Shown: one piece after another, positions 1 to 7,806 of the stretch
Numbering within the stretch: the first letter of the stretch is position 1
How the letters are laid out: every line of letters begins with the position of its first letter
Assembly: GCA_017419325.1 (NCBI GenBank)
Contig: JAFOLN010000103.1
Span: 1-19,832 of the forward strand
Length of the DNA: 19,832 bases
Source of the DNA: Clostridia bacterium
GTDB taxonomy: Bacteria > Bacillota > Clostridia > Oscillospirales > RGIG577
Reading direction: 5' to 3'
The notes under the pieces: model-generated
The model's input: the letters and a program-made list of their open reading frames with translations, nothing else
Told to the model about the DNA's origin: nothing
The model's database searches: none
Program-made: the position numbers and the translations under genes

Positions 1-919
1 CAAGAATGTCGAATACGGTCTCGGTAAACGCCGCTCTCTCCGCGTCGCTTAAGCCCCCTATCCATGAGCCCAGCGCCTGCTCGGTGAATTTGCCGTGATC
101 GGAGAGAACCGTCTCTGTAAAACGGTCCCTCTCCACGTTCCATGTAAAGCCGTCGTGCTGTAAAACGGCGCGTGCGGAGCTTTTTATTACCTTATGCTCA
201 TATCCCCTCGAAAGAAGCATGCCCACAACGGAGGAGTCGGGAACTATGCTTCTTATCCTGGGAAGTATTCTTTTATACGCCTCGCTCTTTGTAAGCGGCT
301 CTATAAGTCCGGGGCCGTCGTTCGTGTACACCGTCTCTATGCGGCTCTGTACGCTTTCACTGCAGAACGCGGAGGCGTATACCGCAAAGTTTCCGCCCTT
401 TGAGTGGCCGCCCACTCTGAGGCGCGGGGCCGCGTCCCCGACGCGGTCAAGATAAACGGCTGCGGCGCGCTGTCCCCCGGTCTGCTCCCGGTAGCTGAAG
501 TTAAAGTCCTCTTTCCAGCCCACATATGTTTCATCGGTGCCGCGAAACGCGACGAACGCCGTGCCGTCGGAGAGAAGGAACGTGACCGCCGAGACCTGAG
601 AGTCCGTTTTTTTGTCTATCACGTTCATGTAGTTTCTCAGACGAATGTCACAGAACCGCGCTCCGTCAAGCATTTTCGGAAGGAGCAGCGGCGCTCTGTT
701 TGAAAAAACGGCGTGCTTTTCTATGTCCTCCTTTGAATGCACCGAAAAGAAGGCGTCCGCCGCGTCGCGGAGGCTTATTTCGCTTGCGCCGCCGCTTACT
801 ATGCCGTCGAACTTTGTATACGAAAGCATCGAAAGCACAAGATTGTCCACCTCGTTAAAGGGGGCGACCGAAAAGGGCACGTCCGCGCGCCAGTCAAGAT
901 AATCGAACAGATTTGCCAT
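1..919 (-). CDS. DUF2974 (Mbeg1-like) alpha/beta-hydrolase, partial (C-terminus outside window)
   Basis: I read this frame directly. It starts MANLFDYLDW at ATG 919-917, is open to the window edge (about 306 codons), and runs out of the window at ...ETVFDIL. A lipase-type nucleophile elbow GHSKGGN lies at residues 171-177, preceded by the class-3-lipase-like stretch FVAFRGTDETYVGW (about 122-135) and followed by NDGPGL. This pattern is that of the DUF2974 family, which is predicted to have serine-hydrolase activity; the natural substrate is not known to me. Candidate acid and histidine residues follow the elbow but cannot be assigned by eye. A GGGAG ribosome binding site sits 8 nt before the ATG. 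The gene follows the ABC exporter gene by 51 nt on the same strand and is probably co-transcribed with it. No signal peptide or membrane segment is seen, so a cytoplasmic location is likely. Confidence 0.85.
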   Translation of the reverse strand, partial: MANLFDYLDWRADVPFSVAPFNEVDNLVLSMLSYTKFDGIVSGGASEISLRDAADAFFSVHSKEDIEKHAVFSNRAPLLLPKMLDGARFCDIRLRNYMNVIDKKTDSQVSAVTFLLSDGTAFVAFRGTDETYVGWKEDFNFSYREQTGGQRAAAVYLDRVGDAAPRLRVGGHSKGGNFAVYASAFCSESVQSRIETVYTNDGPGLIEPLTKSEAYKRILPRIRSIVPDSSVVGMLLSRGYEHKVIKSSARAVLQHDGFTWNVERDRFTETVLSDHGKFTEQALGSWIGGLSDAERAAFTETVFDIL

Positions 920-936
920 ATCATTTTCTCCCGAGC

Positions 937-959
937 CGCGAAATACCGAGTCTTTCGCG
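937..959 (-). repeat. Short inverted repeat between the ABC exporter and the DUF2974 gene
   Basis: CGCGAAA and TTTCGCG form a 7-bp stem with a 9-nt loop in the 51-nt gap. No U-tract follows, so it is not a convincing terminator; an mRNA processing or stability stem is possible. Confidence 0.4.
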
Positions 960-970
960 CGTTGTTTTTA

Positions 971-2794
971 TTATGCGGCCGACGTATTGCCCGCGAACTG
1001 GGCGTTATAGAGCTCGTAGTAGAAGCCGCGCTTTTCAAGAAGCTCCTCGTGGGTGCCCTGCTCTATTATATCGCCCTCGTTCATGACGAGTATCATGTCG
1101 GCGTCGCGTATCGTGGACAGGCGGTGAGCTATGATAAAGCTTGTGCGCCCCTCCATAAGATTGTCCATCGCCTTCTGTATGAGCGCCTCCGTGCGCGTAT
1201 CGACGGAGCTGGTGGCCTCGTCAAGGATGAGTATCTTCGGGTCGGCAAGCACCGCGCGGGCTATGGTGAGAAGCTGCTTCTGCCCCTGGGAGACATTCGA
1301 CGACTCTTCGTTGAGCTCAGTGTCGTAGCCCTCGGGCAGCGTCATAATGAAGTGGTGCGCCTGCGCCGCCTTTGCCGCGTTTTCCACCTCTTCGTCCGTC
1401 GCCGTGAGGCGGCCGTAGCGGATGTTTTCCCTTACGCTTGCGCTGTAAAGCCACGGCTCCTGCGTTACCATGGCGAACTGCGCCCGAAGGTCCTTTTTCT
1501 TAAAGCGGGTTATGTCCTCGCCGTCTATGCGTATCGCGCCGCCGTTAAGCTCATAGAAGCGCATAAGGAGATTTACCATCGTTGTCTTGCCCGCGCCCGT
1601 GGGGCCGACGATTGCCACCTTCTGACCTTTTTTAACGTAGGACGTAAAGTCCTTTATTATTATTTTGTCCGGCGAGTATCCGAAGCGCACATGGTCGAAG
1701 CTTACGTCGCCCCGCGTGTTTGACGCGTCGGCGGGCATATCGGCGTCGGCCGTCTCCTCCGCCTCGTCAAGAAATTCGAACACGCGCTCCGCCGCCGCTA
1801 CCGTCTGCTGTATCACGTTCGATATATTGGCAATCTGCGACAGGGGCTGCGTAAAGTTCCTTACATACTGGATGAACGCCTGAATGTTTCCGACGGTGAT
1901 ACGTCCCGTGATGGCGAAGTAGCCGCCCATTATGGCCGCCGCCACGTAGCCCAGGTTTCCTATGAACATCATAAGCGGGTGCATCATTCCCGAAAGGAAC
2001 TGCGACTTCCACGCGGATGTATAAAGCTCGCCGTTAAGCTTGTCAAAGGACTCCACCGACTTTTCCTCCGCGCCGAAGGCCTTTACGACCACATGGCTTG
2101 AATACATCTCCTCTATGTGACCGTTTACGTGGCCCAGGTACTTCTGCTGCGCGGCGAAGTATTTCTGCGACCGCCTTACCACGAGCATCATAACGAGCGC
2201 GGAAAGCGGTATTATGCAAAGCGTTATGACCGCCATGACGGGGCTTATGAGCACCATCATGATGAAGACGCCCACAAGGGTGACCACGGACGAGATTATC
2301 TGCGTAAGGCTCTGGTTTAAGCTGTTCGTTATGGCGTCAACGTCGTTCGTTATGAGCGACAGCACCTCGCCGAAGTTCTTTTTGTCGAAATACGAAAGCG
2401 GCAGGCGGGCTATCTTGTCCGATATGTCGCGTCTGAGATTGTACGTCACCTTCATGGAGACAGACGACATGACGAAGCCCTGAAGGTATAAAAACAGCGC
2501 GCTTAAAAGATATATCCCTATAAGCAGCACGGCCGTCTTTATTATGGCCTCGAAGTCGATGCCGCCGGTGCCCTGTGCCATGAGCATAACGCCCTCGTAT
2601 ATGCGGGTGGTTATGGTGCCGAGTATCGCGGGGCCTATTATCGTGAATACTGTGGAGGCCACGGTGAATAAAACAACGGCAAAAAGCATGAGCTTAAACT
2701 CGCTCATGTACTTTACAAGCTTCTTTAAGGTGCCCTTAAAATCCTTTGCTCCCTCCCTGCGGTTCATGGCTCCGCGAGGTCCTCTTCCCTGCAT
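971..2794 (-). CDS. ABC exporter half-transporter, catalytically consensus subunit of a heterodimer
   Basis: A 607-residue type IV (multidrug-exporter fold) half-transporter: six membrane helices in roughly the first 310 residues, then a nucleotide-binding domain. Visible motifs: Walker A GPTGAGKT at 397-404, Q-loop Gln at 445, signature VSQGQ at 501-505 (degenerate against LSGGQ), Walker B ILILDE at 521-526 with the catalytic Glu present, and H-loop His at 557. Its start ATG directly abuts the TGA of the preceding half-transporter gene, and its GGAGG site lies inside that gene's 3' end, so translation is probably coupled. With its partner it should export a hydrophobic compound, lipid or peptide across the cytoplasmic membrane; the substrate cannot be read from the sequence. 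A second in-frame ATG ten codons in has a weaker ribosome binding site. Confidence 0.95.
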   Translation of the reverse strand: MQGRGPRGAMNRREGAKDFKGTLKKLVKYMSEFKLMLFAVVLFTVASTVFTIIGPAILGTITTRIYEGVMLMAQGTGGIDFEAIIKTAVLLIGIYLLSALFLYLQGFVMSSVSMKVTYNLRRDISDKIARLPLSYFDKKNFGEVLSLITNDVDAITNSLNQSLTQIISSVVTLVGVFIMMVLISPVMAVITLCIIPLSALVMMLVVRRSQKYFAAQQKYLGHVNGHIEEMYSSHVVVKAFGAEEKSVESFDKLNGELYTSAWKSQFLSGMMHPLMMFIGNLGYVAAAIMGGYFAITGRITVGNIQAFIQYVRNFTQPLSQIANISNVIQQTVAAAERVFEFLDEAEETADADMPADASNTRGDVSFDHVRFGYSPDKIIIKDFTSYVKKGQKVAIVGPTGAGKTTMVNLLMRFYELNGGAIRIDGEDITRFKKKDLRAQFAMVTQEPWLYSASVRENIRYGRLTATDEEVENAAKAAQAHHFIMTLPEGYDTELNEESSNVSQGQKQLLTIARAVLADPKILILDEATSSVDTRTEALIQKAMDNLMEGRTSFIIAHRLSTIRDADMILVMNEGDIIEQGTHEELLEKRGFYYELYNAQFAGNTSAA

Positions 2795-4909
2795 TCAGAC
2801 CGCCTCCATTCCAAGCTGGGACGCGGCTATCTCACGGTATACGCCGCAGGATGACATAAGCTCTTCATGCCTGCCCGCGCCCACGATGCGCCCCTCGTCC
2901 AGCACGAGTATCTCGTCCGCGTCCATTATGGTGCTTATCCTCTGCGCAACTATTATGACGGTCGCGTCCTTTACATGGCTCTTAAGGCGGGCGCGAAGGC
3001 GCGCGTCCGTCTTGAAGTCAAGCGCGGAGAAGCTGTCGTCGAATATATAAACGGAGGCCTTGCGGAGTATCGCCCTCGCTATGCTTAGCCTCTGGCGCTG
3101 GCCGCCCGATACGTTGGAGCCTCCCTGCGCCACCGGCGAAAGAATGCCGCCCTCCTTCTTGTAAACGAACTCGGCCGCCTGCGCCACCTCAATGGCGCGC
3201 TCAATGTCCTCCTTCGAGGCGTTCTCGTCGGCGTATTTAAGGTTCGACTCTATTGTGCCCGAGAAAAGCAGTCCCTTTTGCGGCACATAGCCTATGTCGC
3301 GCCTGAGCTCGCTTTGCGAAAGCTCCCTTACGTCAACGCCGCCCACTCTGACCGTGCCCTCGGTCGCGTCGTAAAAGCGCATGATAAGATTAAGGAGCGT
3401 CGTCTTTCCGCTGCCCGTCGCGCCGATGATGGCGGTGGTGCGGCCGGGGCGCGCCGTGAATGTTATGTCGCTTAAAACATTCTGACCCGCGTCTCCGTAT
3501 TTGAAGCTCACATGGTCGAACTCCACCGTGCCGCGCATATCCTCGCGGATGCTCTCGGTCTCGCTTTTGTCCTTAATGGACGGCTCCTCTTTAAGCACCT
3601 CGTACACGCGGTCGCCCGCAACGCTTGCGCGGGGCACCATTATGAACATGACGGAGATGATGAAGAAAGACATTATTATATGCATGGCGTACTGTAAGAA
3701 GGCCATGACGTCGCCCACCATAAGCTCGCCCGCGTTTATGCGTCCCGCGCCCGCCCAGAGAACGAGAAGCATCGTCAGGTTCATTATAAGCATCATCATG
3801 GGCATCATGAACACCATGACGCGGTTTATAAAGAGGCTCGTCTTCATAAGCTCCGTATTGGCGCGGTCGAAGCGCGCGTGCTCGAACTCCTCGCTTCCGA
3901 AGGCGCGCATTACCGTAACGCCCGTAAGGTTCTCGCGGGCAACAAGGTTCAGCTTGTCGATAAGCTTCTGAATTATCTTGAATTTCGGCATGGCGATAAA
4001 GAATATGACTATTATCATGGCTATGAGCACGCCCACCGACAGCACTATCGTCCATGTCATGGAAACGGAGCGGCTCAAGACCATGACTACGCCGCCTATG
4101 CCCATTATGGGGGCGTAGATCATTATGCGCATGGCCATGGTTGTGACGAGCTGTATCTGCGTTATGTCGTTCGTCGTGCGGGTGATGAGGGACGCGGTGG
4201 AGAACTTGTCGAATTCGGCGTTCGAGAAGCTTTCGACTTTTTTGAATAAGTCGCGCCTTAAATCCCTTGCAACGGCCGAGCTTACGCGAGACGAGAAAAA
4301 GCCCACGCCTATGGCCGCCGCCACGCCTAAAAGCGAGACCAGAAGCATTACCCCTCCGCTTTTATATATAAAGTGCATCTGCGCACGGTCGGCGTCGCCG
4401 CCCGCCCGCACAAATACGGCCCGCGTAAGCGCGGCCGCGTTCTGCTCCCTTACCGAGTCGGGCGTAAATTCCGCTTCGCTTAAAGCCGCCTGAACGCGGG
4501 CGCTGTCGCTTACGTCCGCGGAAAGGAGCGCCTGCGCGTCCGTTTCGGAGGCGTTGCCCGAGAGCACATGAAGCGTCTGCGCCGCAAGCGTTACGGCGCG
4601 CTCAAGCGCGGGTATGTCCGCGTCCTCGCGGAGAATATATATCCTCGTCTCCGTCTCGCTTTTCGTATACGACGATGCGATGACTTTATCGTTTTCATCG
4701 GGGCTTACGTCCAAAAGAAGCGCCATGGCCTCCCCGTCCATGCGCGCGGGAGCAAGCGTCTCCACGCCCATTCGCTGTATGCCCGTGTTTACGATGTCGG
4801 CCATGAAGTTGGGGAGATTAAGGTCGCACATGGCCTGTGTAAAAAGGAGCGCCAGCGATATTATAACTATTCCGATATAAGGCTTTAAGTAGCCTGCAAG
4901 TTTAAGCAT
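2795..4909 (-). CDS. ABC exporter half-transporter, degenerate-site subunit with large extracellular insert (YfiB/BmrC/LmrC type)
   Basis: A 704-residue half-transporter. I place the start at ATG 4909 (MLKLAGYLKPY), 8 nt after AAGAGG, rather than at the GTG three codons earlier, which would overlap that site. The first membrane helix (about 10-31) is followed by a long hydrophilic segment (about 45-182) before helix 2 (about 186-205), so an outer-face domain of roughly 135 residues is predicted. The nucleotide-binding domain has Walker A GATGSGKT at 496-503 and an intact signature VSGGQ at 600-604. However, Walker B ends in Asp (VYIFDD, 620-625) instead of the catalytic Glu, and the H-loop position is Gln (VAQR, Gln 656) instead of His. 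Paired with the next gene, this gives one consensus and one degenerate ATP site, as known for TM287/288, LmrCD and BmrCD. Confidence 0.95.
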   Translation of the reverse strand: MLKLAGYLKPYIGIVIISLALLFTQAMCDLNLPNFMADIVNTGIQRMGVETLAPARMDGEAMALLLDVSPDENDKVIASSYTKSETETRIYILREDADIPALERAVTLAAQTLHVLSGNASETDAQALLSADVSDSARVQAALSEAEFTPDSVREQNAAALTRAVFVRAGGDADRAQMHFIYKSGGVMLLVSLLGVAAAIGVGFFSSRVSSAVARDLRRDLFKKVESFSNAEFDKFSTASLITRTTNDITQIQLVTTMAMRIMIYAPIMGIGGVVMVLSRSVSMTWTIVLSVGVLIAMIIVIFFIAMPKFKIIQKLIDKLNLVARENLTGVTVMRAFGSEEFEHARFDRANTELMKTSLFINRVMVFMMPMMMLIMNLTMLLVLWAGAGRINAGELMVGDVMAFLQYAMHIIMSFFIISVMFIMVPRASVAGDRVYEVLKEEPSIKDKSETESIREDMRGTVEFDHVSFKYGDAGQNVLSDITFTARPGRTTAIIGATGSGKTTLLNLIMRFYDATEGTVRVGGVDVRELSQSELRRDIGYVPQKGLLFSGTIESNLKYADENASKEDIERAIEVAQAAEFVYKKEGGILSPVAQGGSNVSGGQRQRLSIARAILRKASVYIFDDSFSALDFKTDARLRARLKSHVKDATVIIVAQRISTIMDADEILVLDEGRIVGAGRHEELMSSCGVYREIAASQLGMEAV

Positions 4910-4952
4910 CCTATGCACCTCTTGTAATGCGCCAAATCATGATATCCTAATA

Positions 4953-4981
4953 ATTATTTCAGACCTTAATATAATTGTCAA
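4953..4981 (-). promoter_or_regulatory. Sigma-A promoter of the ABC exporter operon
   Basis: On the minus strand, -35 TTGACA (4981-4976) and -10 AATAAT (4958-4953) are separated by exactly 17 nt. This lies 44 nt upstream of the exporter start codon. The AT-rich stretch just upstream includes TGTACA but no clean operator palindrome. The 188-nt gap (4910-5097) otherwise holds only the terminator of the preceding operon. Confidence 0.75.
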
Positions 4982-5049
4982 TATATATGTACAATATTTG
5001 ACGTTTTATTACAGCCACAGGCGCGCCCGCGCAACATACGGCTTAAGGC

Positions 5050-5087
5050 ATAATAAAAAGGCCCGCTCCCCTTGGGGAACGAGCCTT
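5050..5087 (-). terminator. Intrinsic terminator after the rsmE-membrane protein operon
   Basis: Arms 5087-5074 and 5071-5058 (AAGGCTCGTTCCCC / GGGGAGCGGGCCTT) form a stem of up to 14 bp with G-U wobbles and a very tight loop, followed by TTTTTATT in the transcribed direction. It lies 11 nt after the stop codon of the membrane-protein gene. Confidence 0.8.
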
Positions 5088-5097
5088 CGGCTCCGTT

Positions 5098-5928
5098 TTA
5101 CTTTTTCATCATCACATAAGTGTAATATATGAACATAATGAACCAGAATCCCGCCAGCACGAATATGCCGTAGAAAAGTATCTGCGAATAGAAAAGCGAT
5201 ACAACAAGGCATGCCACGAATATCGCGGGGGCGATAAAGAGCGGCGCGTACTGCGCGTTCGGCGAGGCTATGCGCTTCGAGGTCTTCGACTTCGTAAGAT
5301 GTCCGTCGTTCTTCTTTGCCAGCGCTATCATAATGCACTCCAGCACGGCAAGGACGATGAATATTACGAAAAAGCCCGTCTCGAAAGACTTGAGCGCCGA
5401 TGAAAACGACCCGTCAACGCCCGCCGTCGCAAAGCTCAGGCGGTACATGAAATAAAGAAGCCCGCCGCCTATGGCCGCCGTCAGCGATACGGTGAAGAAC
5501 TCCCTTACATACAGCTTGTATATCATGTATATAAGGAACCACACGGGTATGACAACGTACATAAGCTTTATCGCCGCAACGTCATACTTGAGTATCAGCG
5601 CCGAAGCCGCGAAGAAGACGATGAACGTGGCCAGCGCGTTGCCGCCCGTTACTATTTTGAACTGCTCGTCCGTCTTTTTTGCGCGGCGCACGATAAAGAA
5701 CACGGCCGAGGCCGCAAGCAGCGCTATCGATACATAGAATATCACCTTTATCGCCGTAAAGCCCATGACGATGTTTGTTATGCCCGTTATGGAATTATAA
5801 AGAAACATCAGGATGAAAATATAGAGCACCGACAGCGCCAGAAGCGCAAGCAGTCTTGAGCCTATGACGTTGTCTCTTCGGGTCTTTTCATCCTCGACAA
5901 CAGGTTTCCTTTCATGTTTTTTCGCCAA
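5098..5928 (-). CDS. Unrecognised eight-helix integral membrane protein
   Basis: I do not recognise this 276-residue protein. It has a charged N-terminus (about 22 residues, rich in Lys, Arg and Glu), then about eight hydrophobic segments near residues 25-45, 58-80, 97-114, 118-137, 146-163, 183-204, 229-248 and 250-271. A hydrophilic loop rich in Lys and Ser lies at 204-226, and the C-terminus is MMKK. No transporter, kinase or protease motif is visible. The start is TTG 5928: the AGGAG at 5942-5938 lies 9 nt upstream, and no Met codon occurs near the N-terminus. The gene follows rsmE by 14 nt, so it belongs to the same transcription unit. That link may only reflect operon economy and does not assign a function. 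Confidence 0.8.
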   Translation of the reverse strand: MAKKHERKPVVEDEKTRRDNVIGSRLLALLALSVLYIFILMFLYNSITGITNIVMGFTAIKVIFYVSIALLAASAVFFIVRRAKKTDEQFKIVTGGNALATFIVFFAASALILKYDVAAIKLMYVVIPVWFLIYMIYKLYVREFFTVSLTAAIGGGLLYFMYRLSFATAGVDGSFSSALKSFETGFFVIFIVLAVLECIMIALAKKNDGHLTKSKTSKRIASPNAQYAPLFIAPAIFVACLVVSLFYSQILFYGIFVLAGFWFIMFIYYTYVMMKK

Positions 5929-5942
5929 AAGTATCCACTCCT

Positions 5943-6680
5943 TTATAAGTTGTGCGTAATATGCATTATTATGGCCGAAGCCGCAACCGCCGCCGTTTCA
6001 AGGCGTAGTATGCGTCTGCCAAGACCTGTCAAATGCGCGCCCGAGGCTTTTGCATATTCGGCCTCCGAGGGGGAAAAGCCTCCCTCCGGCCCCACGAAAA
6101 GCGCGGCTGTTTTTATGCTTTTGCCGTAAAGGTCATAAAGCCCGCCCGTTTCCTCCTTTTCATGGAGAAAAACGGTCACATCGCACTTTTTCGCCATCTC
6201 CACGGCCTCGCCGAACGTATATATGCCGTCTGTCTTAGGTATGACTCCGCGTCCGCACTGCTTTGCGGCTTCGAGCGCGGTCTTTTGCCATTTTAAAAGC
6301 TTCTTTTTTGTCTCGCGGGCGTCCTTCGGCCTTTTTGCCACGCTGTTTTCGCCCTCGAACATGACGATTCGTCCCGCGCCAAGCTCCACCGCCTTCTGCA
6401 CTATAAAATCGGCCTTGTCGCCCTTCGGGAGCGCAAGATACAGCGTAAGCTCCACATCGGGCTCGGCCTCGTTCTTATGCTTCTCAAGCACGGCGCAGAC
6501 GATGCGCCCGCGGGATATCTCGTCTATTCTGCAGATGTAGTCGTTCTTTTCGCCGTCGCAGACGGTTATAACGTCGCCCTCGCGGTGCCTGAGCACCTTT
6601 GAGATGTGACCCACGTCGTCGTTATCTATTATTATTTTGTCGATACCGACTTTAAAAGGTTCCACAAAAAACTTGGGCAA
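5943..6680 (-). CDS. rsmE: 16S rRNA (uracil-1498-N3)-methyltransferase RsmE
   Basis: Methylates N3 of U1498 in 16S rRNA using S-adenosylmethionine, in the cytoplasm. The 245-residue product matches the SPOUT-class family in length and motifs: N-terminal PKFFV, HISKVLR at 25-31, LPKGDKADFI beginning at 84, KQCGR at 140-144, GPEGGFSPSE at 197-206 (cofactor-binding knot) and LGRRILRLETA at 220-230. The start is TTG 6680, with AGGAG 8 nt upstream. The frame stays open upstream to another TTG at 6722, but that stretch contains the -10 element of a good promoter, so the longer form is unlikely. It follows prmA by 88 nt, a common pairing in Bacillota, and precedes the membrane-protein gene by 14 nt. 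Confidence 0.95.
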   Translation of the reverse strand: MPKFFVEPFKVGIDKIIIDNDDVGHISKVLRHREGDVITVCDGEKNDYICRIDEISRGRIVCAVLEKHKNEAEPDVELTLYLALPKGDKADFIVQKAVELGAGRIVMFEGENSVAKRPKDARETKKKLLKWQKTALEAAKQCGRGVIPKTDGIYTFGEAVEMAKKCDVTVFLHEKEETGGLYDLYGKSIKTAALFVGPEGGFSPSEAEYAKASGAHLTGLGRRILRLETAAVAASAIIMHITHNL

Positions 6681-6713
6681 ATGTAAAACTCCTATCTTCA
6701 ATGCATACAGTTT

Positions 6714-6742
6714 ATTATACAAAATCCCCCGCTGTTTGTCTA
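6714..6742 (-). promoter_or_regulatory. Promoter of rsmE
   Basis: -35 TAGACA (6742-6737), 17-nt spacer, perfect -10 TATAAT (6719-6714). The predicted transcript starts near 6707, giving a leader of about 27 nt with AGGAG before the TTG start. The site lies in the prmA-rsmE gap, so rsmE can be expressed independently of prmA. Confidence 0.7.
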
Positions 6743-6768
6743 TAATTTTATTTAAGCTCGCGCAAATT

Positions 6769-7737
6769 TCATTTTTTCATCACAATGGCGCACCAGTCCG
6801 AAAGCGCGCTTTTTCTTACGGTAACAAATCCCGCCGAAACGAGCTTCTCCTCAACCTCGTGCGCGCGCTCCATTATGAGTCCCGAAACGATGAGCGTGCC
6901 GCCCGGCTTTAAGAACTCAAAGAAACGCTCTCTCATGGCGATTATCACGTCGGCCACAATGTTCGCGGCGATAACGTCGTAGCCCGTGCCGATTTTGCGG
7001 CAGAGCGCGTCATCGTCAATTATATTGCCGAAATACGTTGTGAAGCGCTCCTTTTCTATGCCGTTCTTTACGGCGTTCTCAAGGGCCGTCCTTGCGCTGT
7101 GCTCCTCAATGTCCACGGCCGTGACCTCACCCGCGCCGAGAAGCGCCGAGGCAATACCGAGAATGCCCGTGCCGCAGCCCATGTCAAGCACGCGGTCGCC
7201 CGCCTTTACCGCTTCCTCCAGCGCCATAAGGCAGAGCTTCGTCGTATGGTGGGAGCCGGTGCCGAAGCTGGACGCCGGGTCTATCTCAAGAATCATTCTG
7301 CCGTCCCCGGGGGAGCACTCCTCCCACGACGGCTTTACAACGAAGCGCTTTCCCACGTTGAAGGGCTTGAAATACTGCTTCCAGTTGCCGTCCCAGTCCT
7401 CCTCGCGCACGTTTGAAAGCTCAATCTGAAGCCTGCCGTATGCGCCGATTTCGTCGCTTTCCTTCAGCGCCTTCACTTCCTCCGACACGCAGTCGAGCAT
7501 TTCGCGCCCCTGCGCGTCGTTCGTAAGGTAGAGCTTCACCTTCGACTCCGTGTCGGCCATTTTATTCATAAGCTCGTCGTCAACGTAATCCCAGCGGGGC
7601 GTGGTGTCCTCAAGAAACTCCTTGAAATCCTCGGAGTCCTCTATGACAAAGCCCGTTATCCCCGCCATTATGAGGCGGGCGGTGAGTATTTCTATGCCCT
7701 CGGTTGAGGTATATATAACTGCCTCGATAAAATCCAT
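6769..7737 (-). CDS. prmA: Ribosomal protein L11 methyltransferase PrmA
   Basis: Class I S-adenosylmethionine-dependent enzyme that trimethylates several amino groups of ribosomal protein L11. The 322-residue length fits the family. Seen in order: an N-terminal substrate-recognition domain, the linker EEDWDGNWKQYFKPF starting at 112, EIDPASSFGTGSHHTT at 151-166 (the family usually has GxAFGTGxHPTT, so Ser and His replacements are minor variants), cofactor loop VLDMGCGTG at 183-191, acidic residue in AVDIEEH (207-213), and AANIVADV at 257-264. GAGAGGAAA precedes the ATG. It starts 69 nt after the stop of CoA-transferase G, with that operon's terminator in between; I see no convincing separate promoter, so it may depend on partial read-through or on a promoter I missed. 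Confidence 0.95.
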   Translation of the reverse strand: MDFIEAVIYTSTEGIEILTARLIMAGITGFVIEDSEDFKEFLEDTTPRWDYVDDELMNKMADTESKVKLYLTNDAQGREMLDCVSEEVKALKESDEIGAYGRLQIELSNVREEDWDGNWKQYFKPFNVGKRFVVKPSWEECSPGDGRMILEIDPASSFGTGSHHTTKLCLMALEEAVKAGDRVLDMGCGTGILGIASALLGAGEVTAVDIEEHSARTALENAVKNGIEKERFTTYFGNIIDDDALCRKIGTGYDVIAANIVADVIIAMRERFFEFLKPGGTLIVSGLIMERAHEVEEKLVSAGFVTVRKSALSDWCAIVMKK

Positions 7738-7770
7738 TTTTATTTCCTCTCAAAGCCTTATAGGTCGAAA

Positions 7771-7795
7771 GAAAAGCGGCTTTCGCCGCATTTTC
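7771..7795 (-). terminator. Intrinsic terminator closing the CoA-transferase array
   Basis: GCGGC GAAA GCCGC hairpin (7789-7776) with a GNRA-type loop, flanked by AAAA on the 5' side and TTTTCTTTC on the 3' side in the transcribed direction. It lies 17 nt after the stop codon of the last array gene. Confidence 0.75.
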
Positions 7796-7806
7796 TCATG
7801 TTTTGT

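Noticed and set aside
737..1723. Long plus-strand open frame antisense to the second ABC exporter gene
   Set aside because: It lies wholly opposite genes with clear motifs, has no protein-like composition (rich in Arg, His, Tyr and Val in shadow pattern) and no ribosome binding site.
4982..5004. Operator palindrome around TGTACA upstream of the ABC exporter promoter
   Set aside because: Only the central TGTACA is symmetric; the flanks do not pair, and AT-rich sequence gives such matches by chance.
7738..7806. Promoter for prmA (TATAAG near 7757-7762)
   Set aside because: No acceptable -35 element lies 16-18 nt upstream; that position falls in the terminator hairpin.
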